A DNA stretch of 64,000 bases, from assembly GCA_910588855.1 (NCBI GenBank), contig CAJUSR010000003.1, forward strand, positions 124,001-188,000, read 5' to 3'. Below, in pieces: positions 49,224 to 58,833 of the stretch. How positions within the stretch are numbered: position 1 is the first letter of the stretch; each line of letters opens with the position of its first letter. Source of the stretch: an uncultured Kineothrix sp. Its GTDB lineage: Bacteria; Bacillota; Clostridia; Lachnospirales; Lachnospiraceae. The position numbers were made by a program, and so were the translations under genes. The notes below the pieces were generated by a model. That model saw nothing but the letters and a program-made list of their open reading frames with translations. It made no database searches and was not told the origin of the DNA.

Positions 49224-51572
49224 ATGAAATGTATTGTATTGGCCGGGGGAAAAGGGGATCGTTTGTGGCCTTTGTCACGGAAAAGTTATCCCAAGCAGTT
49301 TATTAAACTACAGAAAAACCACTCCATGTTTCAGGAAACCATTGGCAGGAATCTGCCGTTTTGCGATGAATTTGTGGTGGTAACCAATAAGGAATACCGT
49401 TTTATTGTCGAAAACCAGTTGAATGTATTTCAAGGGCTGACTTATAGCTGCATTTTGGAGGAAATGGGGCGGAAGACGACAGCGGCGATTATCCTTGCTT
49501 GTATGCAGTTTCCGCTTTCAGAAATTGTTCTTGTATTGCCTACCGACCAGCTTGTGGAGGGAGAGGAGTATAAAGATGCGGTTTTGCGGGGGAAAGAACT
49601 GAGCAAAGAGGGGTATTTGGTAACTTTTGGCATGGACGTTGAAGAGCCGGAGGAGCGTTTCGGGTATTTGCGGTATCGGGGTGAAGATGTGTTGCAATTT
49701 ACGGAGAAACCGGATAAGGAAAGGGCGGAGGAATATTTACGCAGTGGGGAATATTTGGTGAATAGCGGAATCTTTATGTTCCGTGTGGGCAATATGCTGC
49801 AGGAGCTGAAAAAATATTCCCCGGAGTTGGAATTGGCTTGTAGGCATGCATATAAGAAGAGAAGATTTATTAAAAACAGCGTTCTATATAAAGAAGAAAT
49901 TTTGCGGCAGATACCGGCGGTAGCAATTGAAAAATCGGTATTTGAGCATACGCTGCGTGCAAAGACGGTGCAATGCAGTTTTGAATGGAAGGATATCGGG
50001 AGCTTAGAGGATTTAAAGGCAACGGAGCTTCAGCCGGCAGAAAGCGGCAGACAAATTGCTTATCAATGTGAAAATACGGAAATTATCAATCAATGCGAGC
50101 GCAGTACGGTAGTGGCGAATGGCTTAAGTGATATATTGATTGTAAATACACAGGATGCCCTTTATGTAGGGCGTAAAGGAGAATCGGACGCTTTAAAGAA
50201 TATTGTTCAGGAAAATCCCCAAATGAGGGCATTTGTGGAAAGTAACCGGATTGTATATAGGGCTTGGGGCAGTTATGAACTTTTGGTGGACGATCCCTGC
50301 TACCGGGTGAAAAAGATACAGATTCATCCGGGGAAAACAATTTATGCCCATAGTCATAAATACCGTTGCGAACATTGGTCCGTGGTGTCTGGAACAGCAA
50401 GGATAGAATTGGACGGTGAGGGTACCGTTTATGGCATGGGGGATGTCATTAATGTGGGTGCAAAAGTAGTACATCAGATTTCTAACATCGGAATGGTTCC
50501 GCTGTTGGTAATTGAAGTGTCTTCCGGAGAGAATGTGACGGAAGACGATATGATTCCTGCGGAATGCAAGGATTTGACGGAAACGGATTTAGGGTATCAG
50601 GTAGAACCTTATGTGAAATTGCAGCCGGCATTTAAGGATTACCTGTGGGGCGGCACACGTCTGAAAGAAAAATATGGGAAGAAATGTGAATATGACATTA
50701 TAGCGGAGAGCTGGGAGCTGTCTGCCCATGCCGAAGGGCAGTGTACAGTGGCAAGCGGGCGGCATAAGGGGATGCTTTTCAGGGAATATTTGGACAAGAT
50801 AGGACGGGAAAATTTAGGATGGAAATGCCGTACTTTTATGGATTTCCCTATTTTGGTGAAATTAATTGATGCCAAAGAACCGCTCTCTATCCAAGTGCAT
50901 CCGGATGATGAGTACGCATTGGAAAAAGAAAATGAATATGGGAAAAATGAAATGTGGTATGTTCTGGATGCGGAACCGGGGGCTTATATTTACTGCGGTT
51001 TTGATAAAAGCGTGTCCAGAGAAGAAGTGGAGAGGCGGATACAGGACCACACCGTAACAGAAATTTTAAATAAAATACCGGTAAATCGGGGAGATGTCTA
51101 TTTTATTTCTACCGGAACGGTACATGCTATCGGAGGGGGGCTGCTGATATGCGAGATACAACAGAGTTCTGCATGTACGTACCGTCTATATGATTACGGG
51201 AGGAGGGACCGTTTCGGCAATTGCAGGGAACTGCATGTGGAGAAGGCACTGGATGTGATAGACTATAATCCTTATATACCCCAGAAGTTTGAAACGGAAA
51301 CGGAAAAAGGTGGACAGTATGAGGCAAGGCAGCTTTGCTGCTGCAAATATTTTATTTCAACCCATTACAGTATCAAAGGAGAGATGGAACTAACTTTCAC
51401 GGAGGAATCTTTCCGCTCTTTGATTTGCGTAGGTGGAACCGGAAAGCTGGAGGTAAAAGACGGCGATGCGGATGAAATGGGATTTAAAGAGGGGGATAGT
51501 ATTTTTTTGCCGAAATCCGAAAAGACGTATCGGGTGTCTGGGGAATGTGAGATAATTGTTACGAGTGTTTAG
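49224..51572 (+). CDS. Bifunctional mannose-1-phosphate guanylyltransferase / mannose-6-phosphate isomerase (ManC-ManA fusion)
   Basis: 782 residues. The first ~335 are the ManC nucleotidyltransferase (LAGGKGDRLWPLSRKSYPKQ, FGYLRYRG, FTEKPDKERAEEYL), then a type II cupin region (IHPGKTIYAHSHKYRCEHWS) to ~445. From ~460 to the end is a class I phosphomannose isomerase with zinc-site segments LSIQVHPDDEYA and EMWYVLDAEPG and the VHAIGGGLLICEIQQSS motif. Together they turn fructose-6-phosphate-derived mannose-6-phosphate into GDP-mannose, with a phosphomannomutase supplied from elsewhere. The natural cupin isomerase part of ManC plus a full ManA domain is an unusual combination. It feeds Gmd at 26063. 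Confidence 0.93.
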   Translation: MKCIVLAGGKGDRLWPLSRKSYPKQFIKLQKNHSMFQETIGRNLPFCDEFVVVTNKEYRFIVENQLNVFQGLTYSCILEEMGRKTTAAIILACMQFPLSEIVLVLPTDQLVEGEEYKDAVLRGKELSKEGYLVTFGMDVEEPEERFGYLRYRGEDVLQFTEKPDKERAEEYLRSGEYLVNSGIFMFRVGNMLQELKKYSPELELACRHAYKKRRFIKNSVLYKEEILRQIPAVAIEKSVFEHTLRAKTVQCSFEWKDIGSLEDLKATELQPAESGRQIAYQCENTEIINQCERSTVVANGLSDILIVNTQDALYVGRKGESDALKNIVQENPQMRAFVESNRIVYRAWGSYELLVDDPCYRVKKIQIHPGKTIYAHSHKYRCEHWSVVSGTARIELDGEGTVYGMGDVINVGAKVVHQISNIGMVPLLVIEVSSGENVTEDDMIPAECKDLTETDLGYQVEPYVKLQPAFKDYLWGGTRLKEKYGKKCEYDIIAESWELSAHAEGQCTVASGRHKGMLFREYLDKIGRENLGWKCRTFMDFPILVKLIDAKEPLSIQVHPDDEYALEKENEYGKNEMWYVLDAEPGAYIYCGFDKSVSREEVERRIQDHTVTEILNKIPVNRGDVYFISTGTVHAIGGGLLICEIQQSSACTYRLYDYGRRDRFGNCRELHVEKALDVIDYNPYIPQKFETETEKGGQYEARQLCCCKYFISTHYSIKGEMELTFTEESFRSLICVGGTGKLEVKDGDADEMGFKEGDSIFLPKSEKTYRVSGECEIIVTSV

Positions 51573-51636
51573 CTGCTCTACAGCCGGCTAAGGGGTATCC
51601 ATAAGCAGGCTTTTGACAAATTGAACCAGATAATAT

Positions 51637-51690
51637 AAAAAACCAGCCGTATCCGGCGCAATGGAAAGCGCTGTGTACGGCTGGTTTTTT
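51637..51690. terminator. Bidirectional terminator after ManC-ManA
   Basis: AAAAACCAGCCGTA pairs with TACGGCTGGTTTTTT around an inner GCGC/GCGC stem; A run before and T run after let it work in both directions. Confidence 0.85.
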
Positions 51691-51710
51691 GTGTAATCCG
51701 CCTAGCGGCA

Positions 51711-51860
51711 GAGGGGATCATGTCGCTGCCGCGACCCGCCGCAGGCGGAGAATCCTGCAAGCAGGATTTTTTTTACCTTATAGGAAAGTCCTTCATCAGA
51801 AGGAAATAAATTGAGGAAGAACCGGAGGTTTTTCATGAAGTGTCGAAGACACTTTTTTAT
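51711..51860 (+). repeat. Dispersed intergenic repeat, copy B (modules 1 and 2)
   Basis: Module 1 (GAGGGGATCATGTCGCTGCC, CGACCCGCCGCAGGCGGAG, AATCCTGCAAGCAGGATTTT) and module 2 (TCCTTC-ATCA-GAAGGA and AGTGTC-GAA-GACACT with T run). Matches copy C at 61935-62072 and copy A at 35661. It stands between convergent genes. Confidence 0.8.
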
Positions 51861-51897
51861 ATCTGAATTGTGTTTTGATTTTCTCGGTCAGATGGTT

Positions 51898-54800
51898 TTA
51901 TTCAAATCCATCAAATTCATCATCATCGTACTTATCATGAATTTTTTTGGAATTATTTCCAACAGGGTTTCTTCTTTGGGGTTCGCGGTAATCATCGGAA
52001 TCGCCGTCGTCCAGCGGTAAATCTTTACTGGAATCCTTATCGGGAAGGATAGTCCAGTCCTCTTCCTCAAAGTCTTCTTCCCCAAAGTCTTCTTTCTCAA
52101 ATTCATCCTCTCCAAAACCTTCCTCTTCTTCGAGTTCGTCCTCCAAAAAGTCTTCCTCCTCCTCAAATTCCTCTTCTATATTTTCTCCGTCCTTTTTGGA
52201 GCGGAACAGGAAAAAGACGGTGCAGCATATAGCGATTATAATAAGAACTATAACTGCAATGAGCAAGACAGTTGACAGTTGGAGGGAGGAAGATGGCTTG
52301 TCAACAGGTTTTGAGCCGGAAACCTCTTCCGGGAATGCTTCCCCGCCGCTTTCGGCAGAAGCGCTCGGGGCAGTAATTGTGCCGTTGTCTGTCATAACCG
52401 TTTCGCTGATAATAACGACATAATCCGATGCATGGGAAAAGGTAAAACAGATATCGCCGTTTTCAGCAATCTGTGTTCCTTCTACAAATTCTAACTGTCT
52501 GGGTTCCGGGTTATAATAATAAAGGTTTGCAGTACGCCCTGCATTTTCAACGGCAGTGCTAATGGTCAATACCGGATGGAAGTCAAGAGGGCCGTTATGG
52601 GCGATGGAAAGCTCAATAACAGTTCCCGTTGCGCTGAGGGAATATGCTTGCTCCAAAAGCGGTTCAGGGATATGATTGGCGTTGACCAAAATCCCCATGT
52701 CAATGCCGTTTGCTTCATCTGCAACGATATTACTTCCGTTGATTGTCCAGCTTATGCTGTTTCCCATATTAAGGACTACATCGATATCTTGACCTCGTAT
52801 TGCTGATATAGTTTCCTCATATAAAACAGTAGTTTCTTTCATATCTATAGTTACGGCATTCTGATTGCTGTCTGTAGAGGAAGCTGCAGTGGTATTTGCA
52901 TTCGGTGTGGCTGCGGGTTTGCCGCTGCCGGAAGGCGTACCGTTAGAAGCCGTGTTGTGGCTTCCTGCGGAACTGTTGCCAGTGCCGCTTGCCGGGTTGT
53001 TGCTACTACCCTCTGTCGGCTTGCCGCTGTTGCCGGACATATTGTTGCTGCTGTTGCCATTTGCCGGATTGTTTCCGGTGGAATTACTGCCGTTGGTAGA
53101 AGTATTATTGCTGCCTGGTGCCGTACTGCCGGATGGAGCGCTGTTATTGGAATTGCTGCTGCCTGTATTTTCCGTGCCAGAGCCTGCATCGTTATTTGGT
53201 TCCGTATATCCACATCTTCGGCATTTCCCATCAGCCATATCATGCCCTAAGGCAGGGATTTCTTCCGAATAGGAATCACTGCAGGTACAAGAATAATTTT
53301 TAATACCTTTTTCCGTGCAAGATGCCTGCTTGATAACGGAGGAAGAGTAGCTGTGCTTATGGCTGGAAGGAAGTTTGGCAATCGTTTCGGTATAAGAGTC
53401 CTGACATCTGGAACAGGTATAGGTACGGATGCCGGCTTCTGTTTCGGTGGCTTCCTTTGTAACTTGAGAGCGGTAATCATGCCCTAAGGCAGGTATCGTT
53501 TCCGTATAGGAGTCACCGCAGGCACAAGTATAAGTCAAAATACCTGTGGCAATGCAGGAAGGCTCAGTGGTTGTTCTTGAAGTATAGCTGTGCGCATGGC
53601 TGGAAGGAAGCTTGTCAATGGCTTCCGTATAAGTATCGCCGCACCGGGAACAGAGATAGGTGCGAATGCCATTTGCTGTTTCAGTGGGTTCTTGGGTAAC
53701 GGAAGAGCTATAGCTGTGCCCAAGAGAAGGAATGGAGGCGGTTTCCTTTGTACCGCATAAGCCGCAGGAACGTGTCTGTGTACCGGCGGCAGTGCAAGAG
53801 GCAGGAGCGGACACTACCCATTCCCCATAATTATGGGTGGTGCATTCCGAGGAAGGACTTTTCGTTACGGTAACGGGGATGGCAATTCCGGTCACTGTCT
53901 GATAGTTGGCTTCATCGGGGTTATAAGAAGCAGTGCAGGAGACGGTTCCTTCTTTTTGCAATAAGGCGGAAGGGCTTTCCCATGAAAAACCGGCAGGCAA
54001 TTTAATAGATGACAGAGTATTGCCAACCGTGGTCTGCAAACCGGATGGGATAACATAGGAAGGGGTTCCTTTGTTTACCGTCAAAACAAGGGTTTTTTGC
54101 ACCGTATTATATTTATTGGTATCGGAAGGTGTAAAAGTTGCCGGATACCCTTGATTGGACACAGTAGGAACAATAGAGGGATTATCCCATTTCCATCCTT
54201 CGGGCAAGGCAATGCTTCCCAGCGTCTGTTCCGGGGCATAAGTGACAGCCCCTAAAACCGGCAGGGTATAAGGCGGATCCGTTTTGGCTGCCGGTTGAGG
54301 GCAGGCAGAAGACGGCATTCCTTCATATACGGGTATGCGGAACACAAAGGGATTATTGATGGAACCAGCCGCAGCATAAGCTTTCTGGACAGAAACCGCT
54401 TCCGAGGAAGGGGCGGCAATGTTCTGCATATATTGGTGTTTGTATAAGCCGGAAGGGGAGGTTTTACTTACATTAAACTTCTGCAAATAAAGAGTGTTCT
54501 GACCTTTGCGTATGTATTCCTTGGAAATAATATTAGAGCCGCCTTCCAGCGAAAGGTAACGGGTAGTCCATTGATATTCGGCGGCTTTTCTCAATCCGTT
54601 TTCAATAACTTGCGCACTGCCCTTACCGGAAGCTCCTATATTAAAGTAATTATATACGCCGGGGTAGAGCGGATGAGTGCCGGAAATCAAATCGGATTTT
54701 CCATCGCCTTGTTCCTGGCGTACCCTTGATGCCAGATGGAAGGGGCTTACGTCCAACACTTTTGCAATGTTGCAGAAAGCCTGCGCATAGCTTTGGCCTT

Positions 54801-56004
54801 TGGAGTCGCCCGGGATTGCGCCTGACATAAAAGTGCCGTTCAAAATGCCTTGTACTGCGCTTTCCGTATGATAGGTTTCGTTGTAACTTAAAAATTCAAA
54901 CTGAAAAATATATTTTTCAGTTAAAAAATTACGGGGGTCCATATAATATGCAAGGATTCCGTCAGTAGGGTAAGACCAGTATTTATCAAAGGGGGCTGTT
55001 TTCCATGCACTGTTTACGCTGGAGGAAATCAGGCTTCTGGATTCTTTGTTTTCTTCTTTTACAGCGGTTTGCCAATCCAGCTTGGTATCCATCCTTACAA
55101 AAATCCAGTTAGGATGGGCGGCTTTCAGGTTCAGAAGACCGCTCTGGTAGGAAGAGGGAAAGTGGTCAATATCTGCAGGAATCCCTGCAGCAGCAGGGGA
55201 GGTCATACGGTATGTCTGGCTGCTGATAGCTTGTTCCTCCCATGCAAGAAAAGCTTCATCTGAATAAGCCAGATAGTCTCTTTCGATATAACCGTTATAT
55301 ACACTACCTCCAATGTCCATGCTGACCTGATACCAGATATTGTACAGGGAATCTTCTCCCACACCGGTAATGCGGACGGATTGACCGGTAGAAATAGTAG
55401 CTACGGTTTCTTCCGATTTCCCCGGCTGTTGCTTTACTTCATAGGTGTCGCAAAGATATAAAAGGGCATAAATATCTTTTTCTTTAGCGAGGCTGCTTAA
55501 GCCGGACATGGCTTCTTCCGCATTGAGCAGGCGTATGGAAGCGGTTTCCTGCGATACATAGACTGTGATGCAAGGAACATCCGCAGCCGGTTCAATAAAA
55601 GGAGCCAAAGGATATGCCGCGGTATCCCATACGGGAGTAAATTCATAGATATCGAAATCCGTATTCTCATAGTCATCGCCGCATTCCCATGTAACGGCAA
55701 GCGGAACAGGGGATTCCCCGTTATCAAAAAAGACAGACAATTCCGGCGGAAGAGAAGCCGCAATGCTGTCCAAAGACGGCTTATCGCTAAAAGAAACCTC
55801 TGCTTCGCTATCAGAAAGCGGTGCAATGGCAGTGATAACAGGAAGGATGGTTGTATCGGCAGATTCCGGCGCCTCCTCTGGCTTGGCCTCCGCCGCAAAC
55901 AAAGGAACGGAAGAGCCATAGACAGAACCGGAAATAATCAGCATAGCAGTTAAGGCTGATAAAATCCGTTTGGAAAAAGAGTAGTTTATAAAACGTTTCT
56001 TCAT
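51898..56004 (-). CDS. Large secreted, membrane-anchored glucosaminidase-like protein with Cys-pair repeats
   Basis: 1368 residues with a signal peptide ending near LFAAEA. In order: a Pro-rich opening segment; an SH3b-like region around 170-265 (SVRITGVGEDSLYNIWYQV); a GH73/endo-glucosaminidase-like domain ~275-560 (SYQSGLLNLKAAHPNWIFV, FLTEKYIFQFEFL, HLASRVRQEQGDG, YPGVYNYFNIGA); two Ig/MBG-like beta repeats; five ~35-42-residue repeats with Cys pairs and GHSY/GHDY ends (LCSRCGDTYTEAI), resembling zinc ribbons; a long Ser/Asn/Gly-rich linker; a beta domain; one membrane helix near 1265; and a strongly acidic tail (EEEFEEEEDFLEDELEEEEG). Likely a cell-wall hydrolase or wall-binding protein. 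A consensus promoter precedes it. No sortase signal is seen. Confidence 0.8.
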   Translation of the reverse strand: MKKRFINYSFSKRILSALTAMLIISGSVYGSSVPLFAAEAKPEEAPESADTTILPVITAIAPLSDSEAEVSFSDKPSLDSIAASLPPELSVFFDNGESPVPLAVTWECGDDYENTDFDIYEFTPVWDTAAYPLAPFIEPAADVPCITVYVSQETASIRLLNAEEAMSGLSSLAKEKDIYALLYLCDTYEVKQQPGKSEETVATISTGQSVRITGVGEDSLYNIWYQVSMDIGGSVYNGYIERDYLAYSDEAFLAWEEQAISSQTYRMTSPAAAGIPADIDHFPSSYQSGLLNLKAAHPNWIFVRMDTKLDWQTAVKEENKESRSLISSSVNSAWKTAPFDKYWSYPTDGILAYYMDPRNFLTEKYIFQFEFLSYNETYHTESAVQGILNGTFMSGAIPGDSKGQSYAQAFCNIAKVLDVSPFHLASRVRQEQGDGKSDLISGTHPLYPGVYNYFNIGASGKGSAQVIENGLRKAAEYQWTTRYLSLEGGSNIISKEYIRKGQNTLYLQKFNVSKTSPSGLYKHQYMQNIAAPSSEAVSVQKAYAAAGSINNPFVFRIPVYEGMPSSACPQPAAKTDPPYTLPVLGAVTYAPEQTLGSIALPEGWKWDNPSIVPTVSNQGYPATFTPSDTNKYNTVQKTLVLTVNKGTPSYVIPSGLQTTVGNTLSSIKLPAGFSWESPSALLQKEGTVSCTASYNPDEANYQTVTGIAIPVTVTKSPSSECTTHNYGEWVVSAPASCTAAGTQTRSCGLCGTKETASIPSLGHSYSSSVTQEPTETANGIRTYLCSRCGDTYTEAIDKLPSSHAHSYTSRTTTEPSCIATGILTYTCACGDSYTETIPALGHDYRSQVTKEATETEAGIRTYTCSRCQDSYTETIAKLPSSHKHSYSSSVIKQASCTEKGIKNYSCTCSDSYSEEIPALGHDMADGKCRRCGYTEPNNDAGSGTENTGSSNSNNSAPSGSTAPGSNNTSTNGSNSTGNNPANGNSSNNMSGNSGKPTEGSSNNPASGTGNSSAGSHNTASNGTPSGSGKPAATPNANTTAASSTDSNQNAVTIDMKETTVLYEETISAIRGQDIDVVLNMGNSISWTINGSNIVADEANGIDMGILVNANHIPEPLLEQAYSLSATGTVIELSIAHNGPLDFHPVLTISTAVENAGRTANLYYYNPEPRQLEFVEGTQIAENGDICFTFSHASDYVVIISETVMTDNGTITAPSASAESGGEAFPEEVSGSKPVDKPSSSLQLSTVLLIAVIVLIIIAICCTVFFLFRSKKDGENIEEEFEEEEDFLEDELEEEEGFGEDEFEKEDFGEEDFEEEDWTILPDKDSSKDLPLDDGDSDDYREPQRRNPVGNNSKKIHDKYDDDEFDGFE

Positions 56005-56045
56005 TAGTAATCTCCTATAATTGAAATTTCAACGATATATTTCCT

Positions 56046-56074
56046 AATATAGTATATAGGCAGGATTATGTCAA
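56046..56074 (-). promoter_or_regulatory. Sigma-A promoter of the large secreted protein
   Basis: On the minus strand TTGACA (56074-56069), 17-base spacer, TATATT (56051-56046); a near-consensus promoter 42 bases before the ATG with an AGGAG ribosome site. Confidence 0.8.
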
Positions 56075-56201
56075 CGGAGACGTTGTTAGTTGCTTTGTAA
56101 TTGCCGGCATGTTTTGTGATATGCATACGTTTTTAAAAAGATTTGAAAAAAAAGCCCATTAATGGTAAAGTATTATAATATATGATATTATTATTGGATA
56201 A

Positions 56202-57713
56202 ATGACGGGGTTTTCTTCTATGAGCGAAAAAAGAATGAGGTTTTTAAATACACATGTTGATAACTTAACAATGGAAGAGGCTGTAGAAGAGGCGAAAAAG
56301 CTGATAAAACGGGAAGGAAGAAGCTATGTGGTTACGCCAAACGTAGACCATATTGTGAAGATTGAGCATGACCGCTTGTTCCGTGAGATATATGAAGGGG
56401 CCGATTTGATTCTTACGGACGGGAAGCCTCTTATTTGGATATCCAGACTATTAGGCATACCTATTAAGGAAAAAATATCGGGTTCCGATTATTTCCCGGA
56501 GGTTTGTAAAATGGCGGCAAGGGAAGGGTTTTCCATTTTCCTGTTAGGCGCTGCCGAAGGTGTAGCAAAAAAAGCAGCCGTTAACTTGATGAAGAAATAT
56601 AAACATTTGAAAGTAGCTGGGGTATATTCACCAAGCTATACGTTCGAGAATGACATAAAGGAAATTTCTTATATTATCCATAAAATAAATAAAGTGAAGC
56701 CGGATATTCTCTGCATCGGTCTTGGAACACCGAAGCAGGAAAAGTTTTATTACAAATACAAAGACATGCTGCAGGTACCTTTGACGCTTCATATCGGGGC
56801 TACGATAGACTTTGAAGCAGGGGTGGTGAAGCGTGCCCCGAAATGGATTAGTTATGCGGGGATGGAATGGCTTTACCGTTTGCTGAAAGAGCCAAGGAGG
56901 CTTTATCGCAGATATTTGCTGGATGACCTGGAGATTTTCCCGATTTTTTGGAAGTACAGGAAGCAGCCGTGTTTCTTTGCGCCGGAATCCTGCAATATCC
57001 TTGGAGTAGATATTGCGGTGACGAATATGCAATCGGTGTGTTATTATTTGACAAAGAATCTGGAAAGGCTTAGAGGGGAATATGTATGCGTATCCAATGT
57101 GCATACAACGGTAATGGCATATAATGATGCATCCTATAAAGAAGTCCAAAACAACGCAGTAATTGCCGTGCCGGATGGGAAACCACTTTCCCTTATCAGT
57201 CGGGTGAGAGGGTATAAGTCGGCACAGCGCGTAGCCGGACCGGATTTGATGCCGGAAATACTTAAGATTTCGGAGACGGAAGGGTATACCCATTATTTTT
57301 ACGGCAGTACGGAGCGGACATTAAAAAACCTGGAAAAAAACCTCCGCAGAAGATATCCGAAATTAAAGATTGTAGGGATGTATTCGCCCCCGTTCCGCCA
57401 GCTGACAAAAGAAGAGGATATGCAGATGGTAGAACGTATCAATGCAACACAACCGGATTTTGTATGGGTTGGGTTGGGCGCGCCGAAGCAGGAGCGATGG
57501 ATGTACGAACATAAAGGAAGGGTAAAAGGGATTATGCTGGGGGTTGGAGCGGCTTTTGACTTCCATGCGGGAACATCCAAGCGTGCGCCGAAATGGATGC
57601 AGGAATTTTATTTAGAATGGCTCTACCGTTTGATTCAGGACCCGAAACGGTTATTGAAAAGATATATGTTTTCCAATGCACAGTTTATCTGGTTGATTTT
57701 GACAGGACATTGA
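56202..57713 (+). CDS. Tandem-domain WecG/TagA/CpsF-family glycosyltransferase (GT26 x 2)
   Basis: 503 residues made of two full GT26 domains in one chain. Domain 1 (~10-255): VTPNVDHIVKIEHDRLFREI, LILTDGKPLIWISRLLG, CIGLGTPKQEKFYYKY, RAPKWISYAGMEWLYRLL. Domain 2 (~265-503): CVSNVHTTVMAYNDASYKEV, AVPDGKPLSLISRVRG, VGLGAPKQERWMYEHKGR, RAPKWMQEFYLEWLYRL. GT26 enzymes add ManNAc(A) or related sugars to lipid-linked GlcNAc, as in teichoic-acid linkage units. The linker YRKQPCFFAPES may mark a fusion of two ancestral genes. Starts at 56202 or 56220. Both active sites appear intact, so two transfers by one protein are possible. Confidence 0.9.
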   Translation: MTGFSSMSEKRMRFLNTHVDNLTMEEAVEEAKKLIKREGRSYVVTPNVDHIVKIEHDRLFREIYEGADLILTDGKPLIWISRLLGIPIKEKISGSDYFPEVCKMAAREGFSIFLLGAAEGVAKKAAVNLMKKYKHLKVAGVYSPSYTFENDIKEISYIIHKINKVKPDILCIGLGTPKQEKFYYKYKDMLQVPLTLHIGATIDFEAGVVKRAPKWISYAGMEWLYRLLKEPRRLYRRYLLDDLEIFPIFWKYRKQPCFFAPESCNILGVDIAVTNMQSVCYYLTKNLERLRGEYVCVSNVHTTVMAYNDASYKEVQNNAVIAVPDGKPLSLISRVRGYKSAQRVAGPDLMPEILKISETEGYTHYFYGSTERTLKNLEKNLRRRYPKLKIVGMYSPPFRQLTKEEDMQMVERINATQPDFVWVGLGAPKQERWMYEHKGRVKGIMLGVGAAFDFHAGTSKRAPKWMQEFYLEWLYRLIQDPKRLLKRYMFSNAQFIWLILTGH

Positions 57714-57822
57714 CTGGTATGGGGGAATGAATAAATAGGGAAAATAAAATAATGTTCGGGATATCAGGAGGTACTTCAAGACATATTGGCACTGGAGCCA
57801 TAGAAAAATAGAAAGGGTATTT

Positions 57823-58833
57823 ATGAAGAAGGTGGAAAAAGATAAAACTTATCTAATTACCGGAGGGGCCGGGTTTATCGGGTTTCATTTGTCAAAAAGG
57901 CTGTTGGGGCTGGGGGCAAAGGTAATCGGGTTGGATAATATGAACGACTATTATGATATCAGCTTAAAAGAAGCCCGCTTGAATATTCTAAAGGAGTATG
58001 AAAACTATTCCTTTGTGAAATGTGATTTGACGGATAAAGAAGGGCTTTTTGCCTTGTTTGAAAAGGAGAGGCCGGATATCGCAGTAAATCTTGCGGCACA
58101 GGCTGGGGTAAGGTACAGCATAGATAATCCGGATGCATATATCCAATCGAACCTGGTAGGATTTTTTCATTTGCTGGAGGCATGCAGGCAGTATCCGGTA
58201 GAGCATTTGGTATTTGCGTCTTCCAGCTCTGTTTATGGAGGGAACGATAAAGTACCGTTTTCCACGGAGGACAAGGTAGACCGCCCGGTCAGCCTCTATG
58301 CGGCAACGAAAAAATCCAATGAGCTGATGGCGTATTCGTACAGCAAGCTTTATAAGATTCCGGCAACAGGGCTTCGATTTTTTACTGTGTACGGGCCCTA
58401 TGGGCGACCGGATATGGCATGTTATAAATTCGCGTTGAAAATCATGGAGGACGAGCCAATCCAGATATACAATAACGGGGATATGTATAGGGACTTCACT
58501 TATATTGATGATATTGTCACAGGAGTGGAAAATATGTTGTGCAATCCGCCGGAGGCGGATAATTTGGATGCCCGTTATAAGGTATATAATATCGGGAATC
58601 ATAAGCCGGAAAAATTAATGGATTTTATTGGGGCTTTGGAAAAATATTTGGGGAAAGAGGCAAAGAAAGAATATTTGCCTATGCAGCCGGGCGATGTATA
58701 CCAGACCTATGCGGATGTAACGGATTTGATGGAAGATTTTGGGTTTAAGCCAAGCACATCTATGGACGAGGGGATGCGTAAGTTTGTGGAGTGGTTTAAG
58801 GAGTATTATGGTTATGAAAAAACTGTTTCATGA
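57823..58833 (+). CDS. UDP-glucuronate 4-epimerase-like SDR
   Basis: 336 residues with ITGGAGFIGFHLSKRLLGLG, the family-typical GLDNMNDYYDISLKEARL, NLAAQAGVRYSIDNP, an SSSSVYGGN strand, the YAATKKSNE active site, and VYGPYGRPDMACYKFALKI. The NDYYD and GPYGRPDMA blocks match CapI/LspL-type UDP-glucuronate 4-epimerases. It would make UDP-galacturonic acid for the polymer. The following GtrA gene starts inside its 3' end. No UDP-glucose dehydrogenase is present in the window. Confidence 0.9.
   Translation: MKKVEKDKTYLITGGAGFIGFHLSKRLLGLGAKVIGLDNMNDYYDISLKEARLNILKEYENYSFVKCDLTDKEGLFALFEKERPDIAVNLAAQAGVRYSIDNPDAYIQSNLVGFFHLLEACRQYPVEHLVFASSSSVYGGNDKVPFSTEDKVDRPVSLYAATKKSNELMAYSYSKLYKIPATGLRFFTVYGPYGRPDMACYKFALKIMEDEPIQIYNNGDMYRDFTYIDDIVTGVENMLCNPPEADNLDARYKVYNIGNHKPEKLMDFIGALEKYLGKEAKKEYLPMQPGDVYQTYADVTDLMEDFGFKPSTSMDEGMRKFVEWFKEYYGYEKTVS

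Noticed and set aside
56628..57293. 221-codon minus-strand frame opposite the GT26 gene
   Set aside because: Antisense to a protein whose both domains are recognisable; His/Arg/Ile-rich composition is typical of shadow frames.
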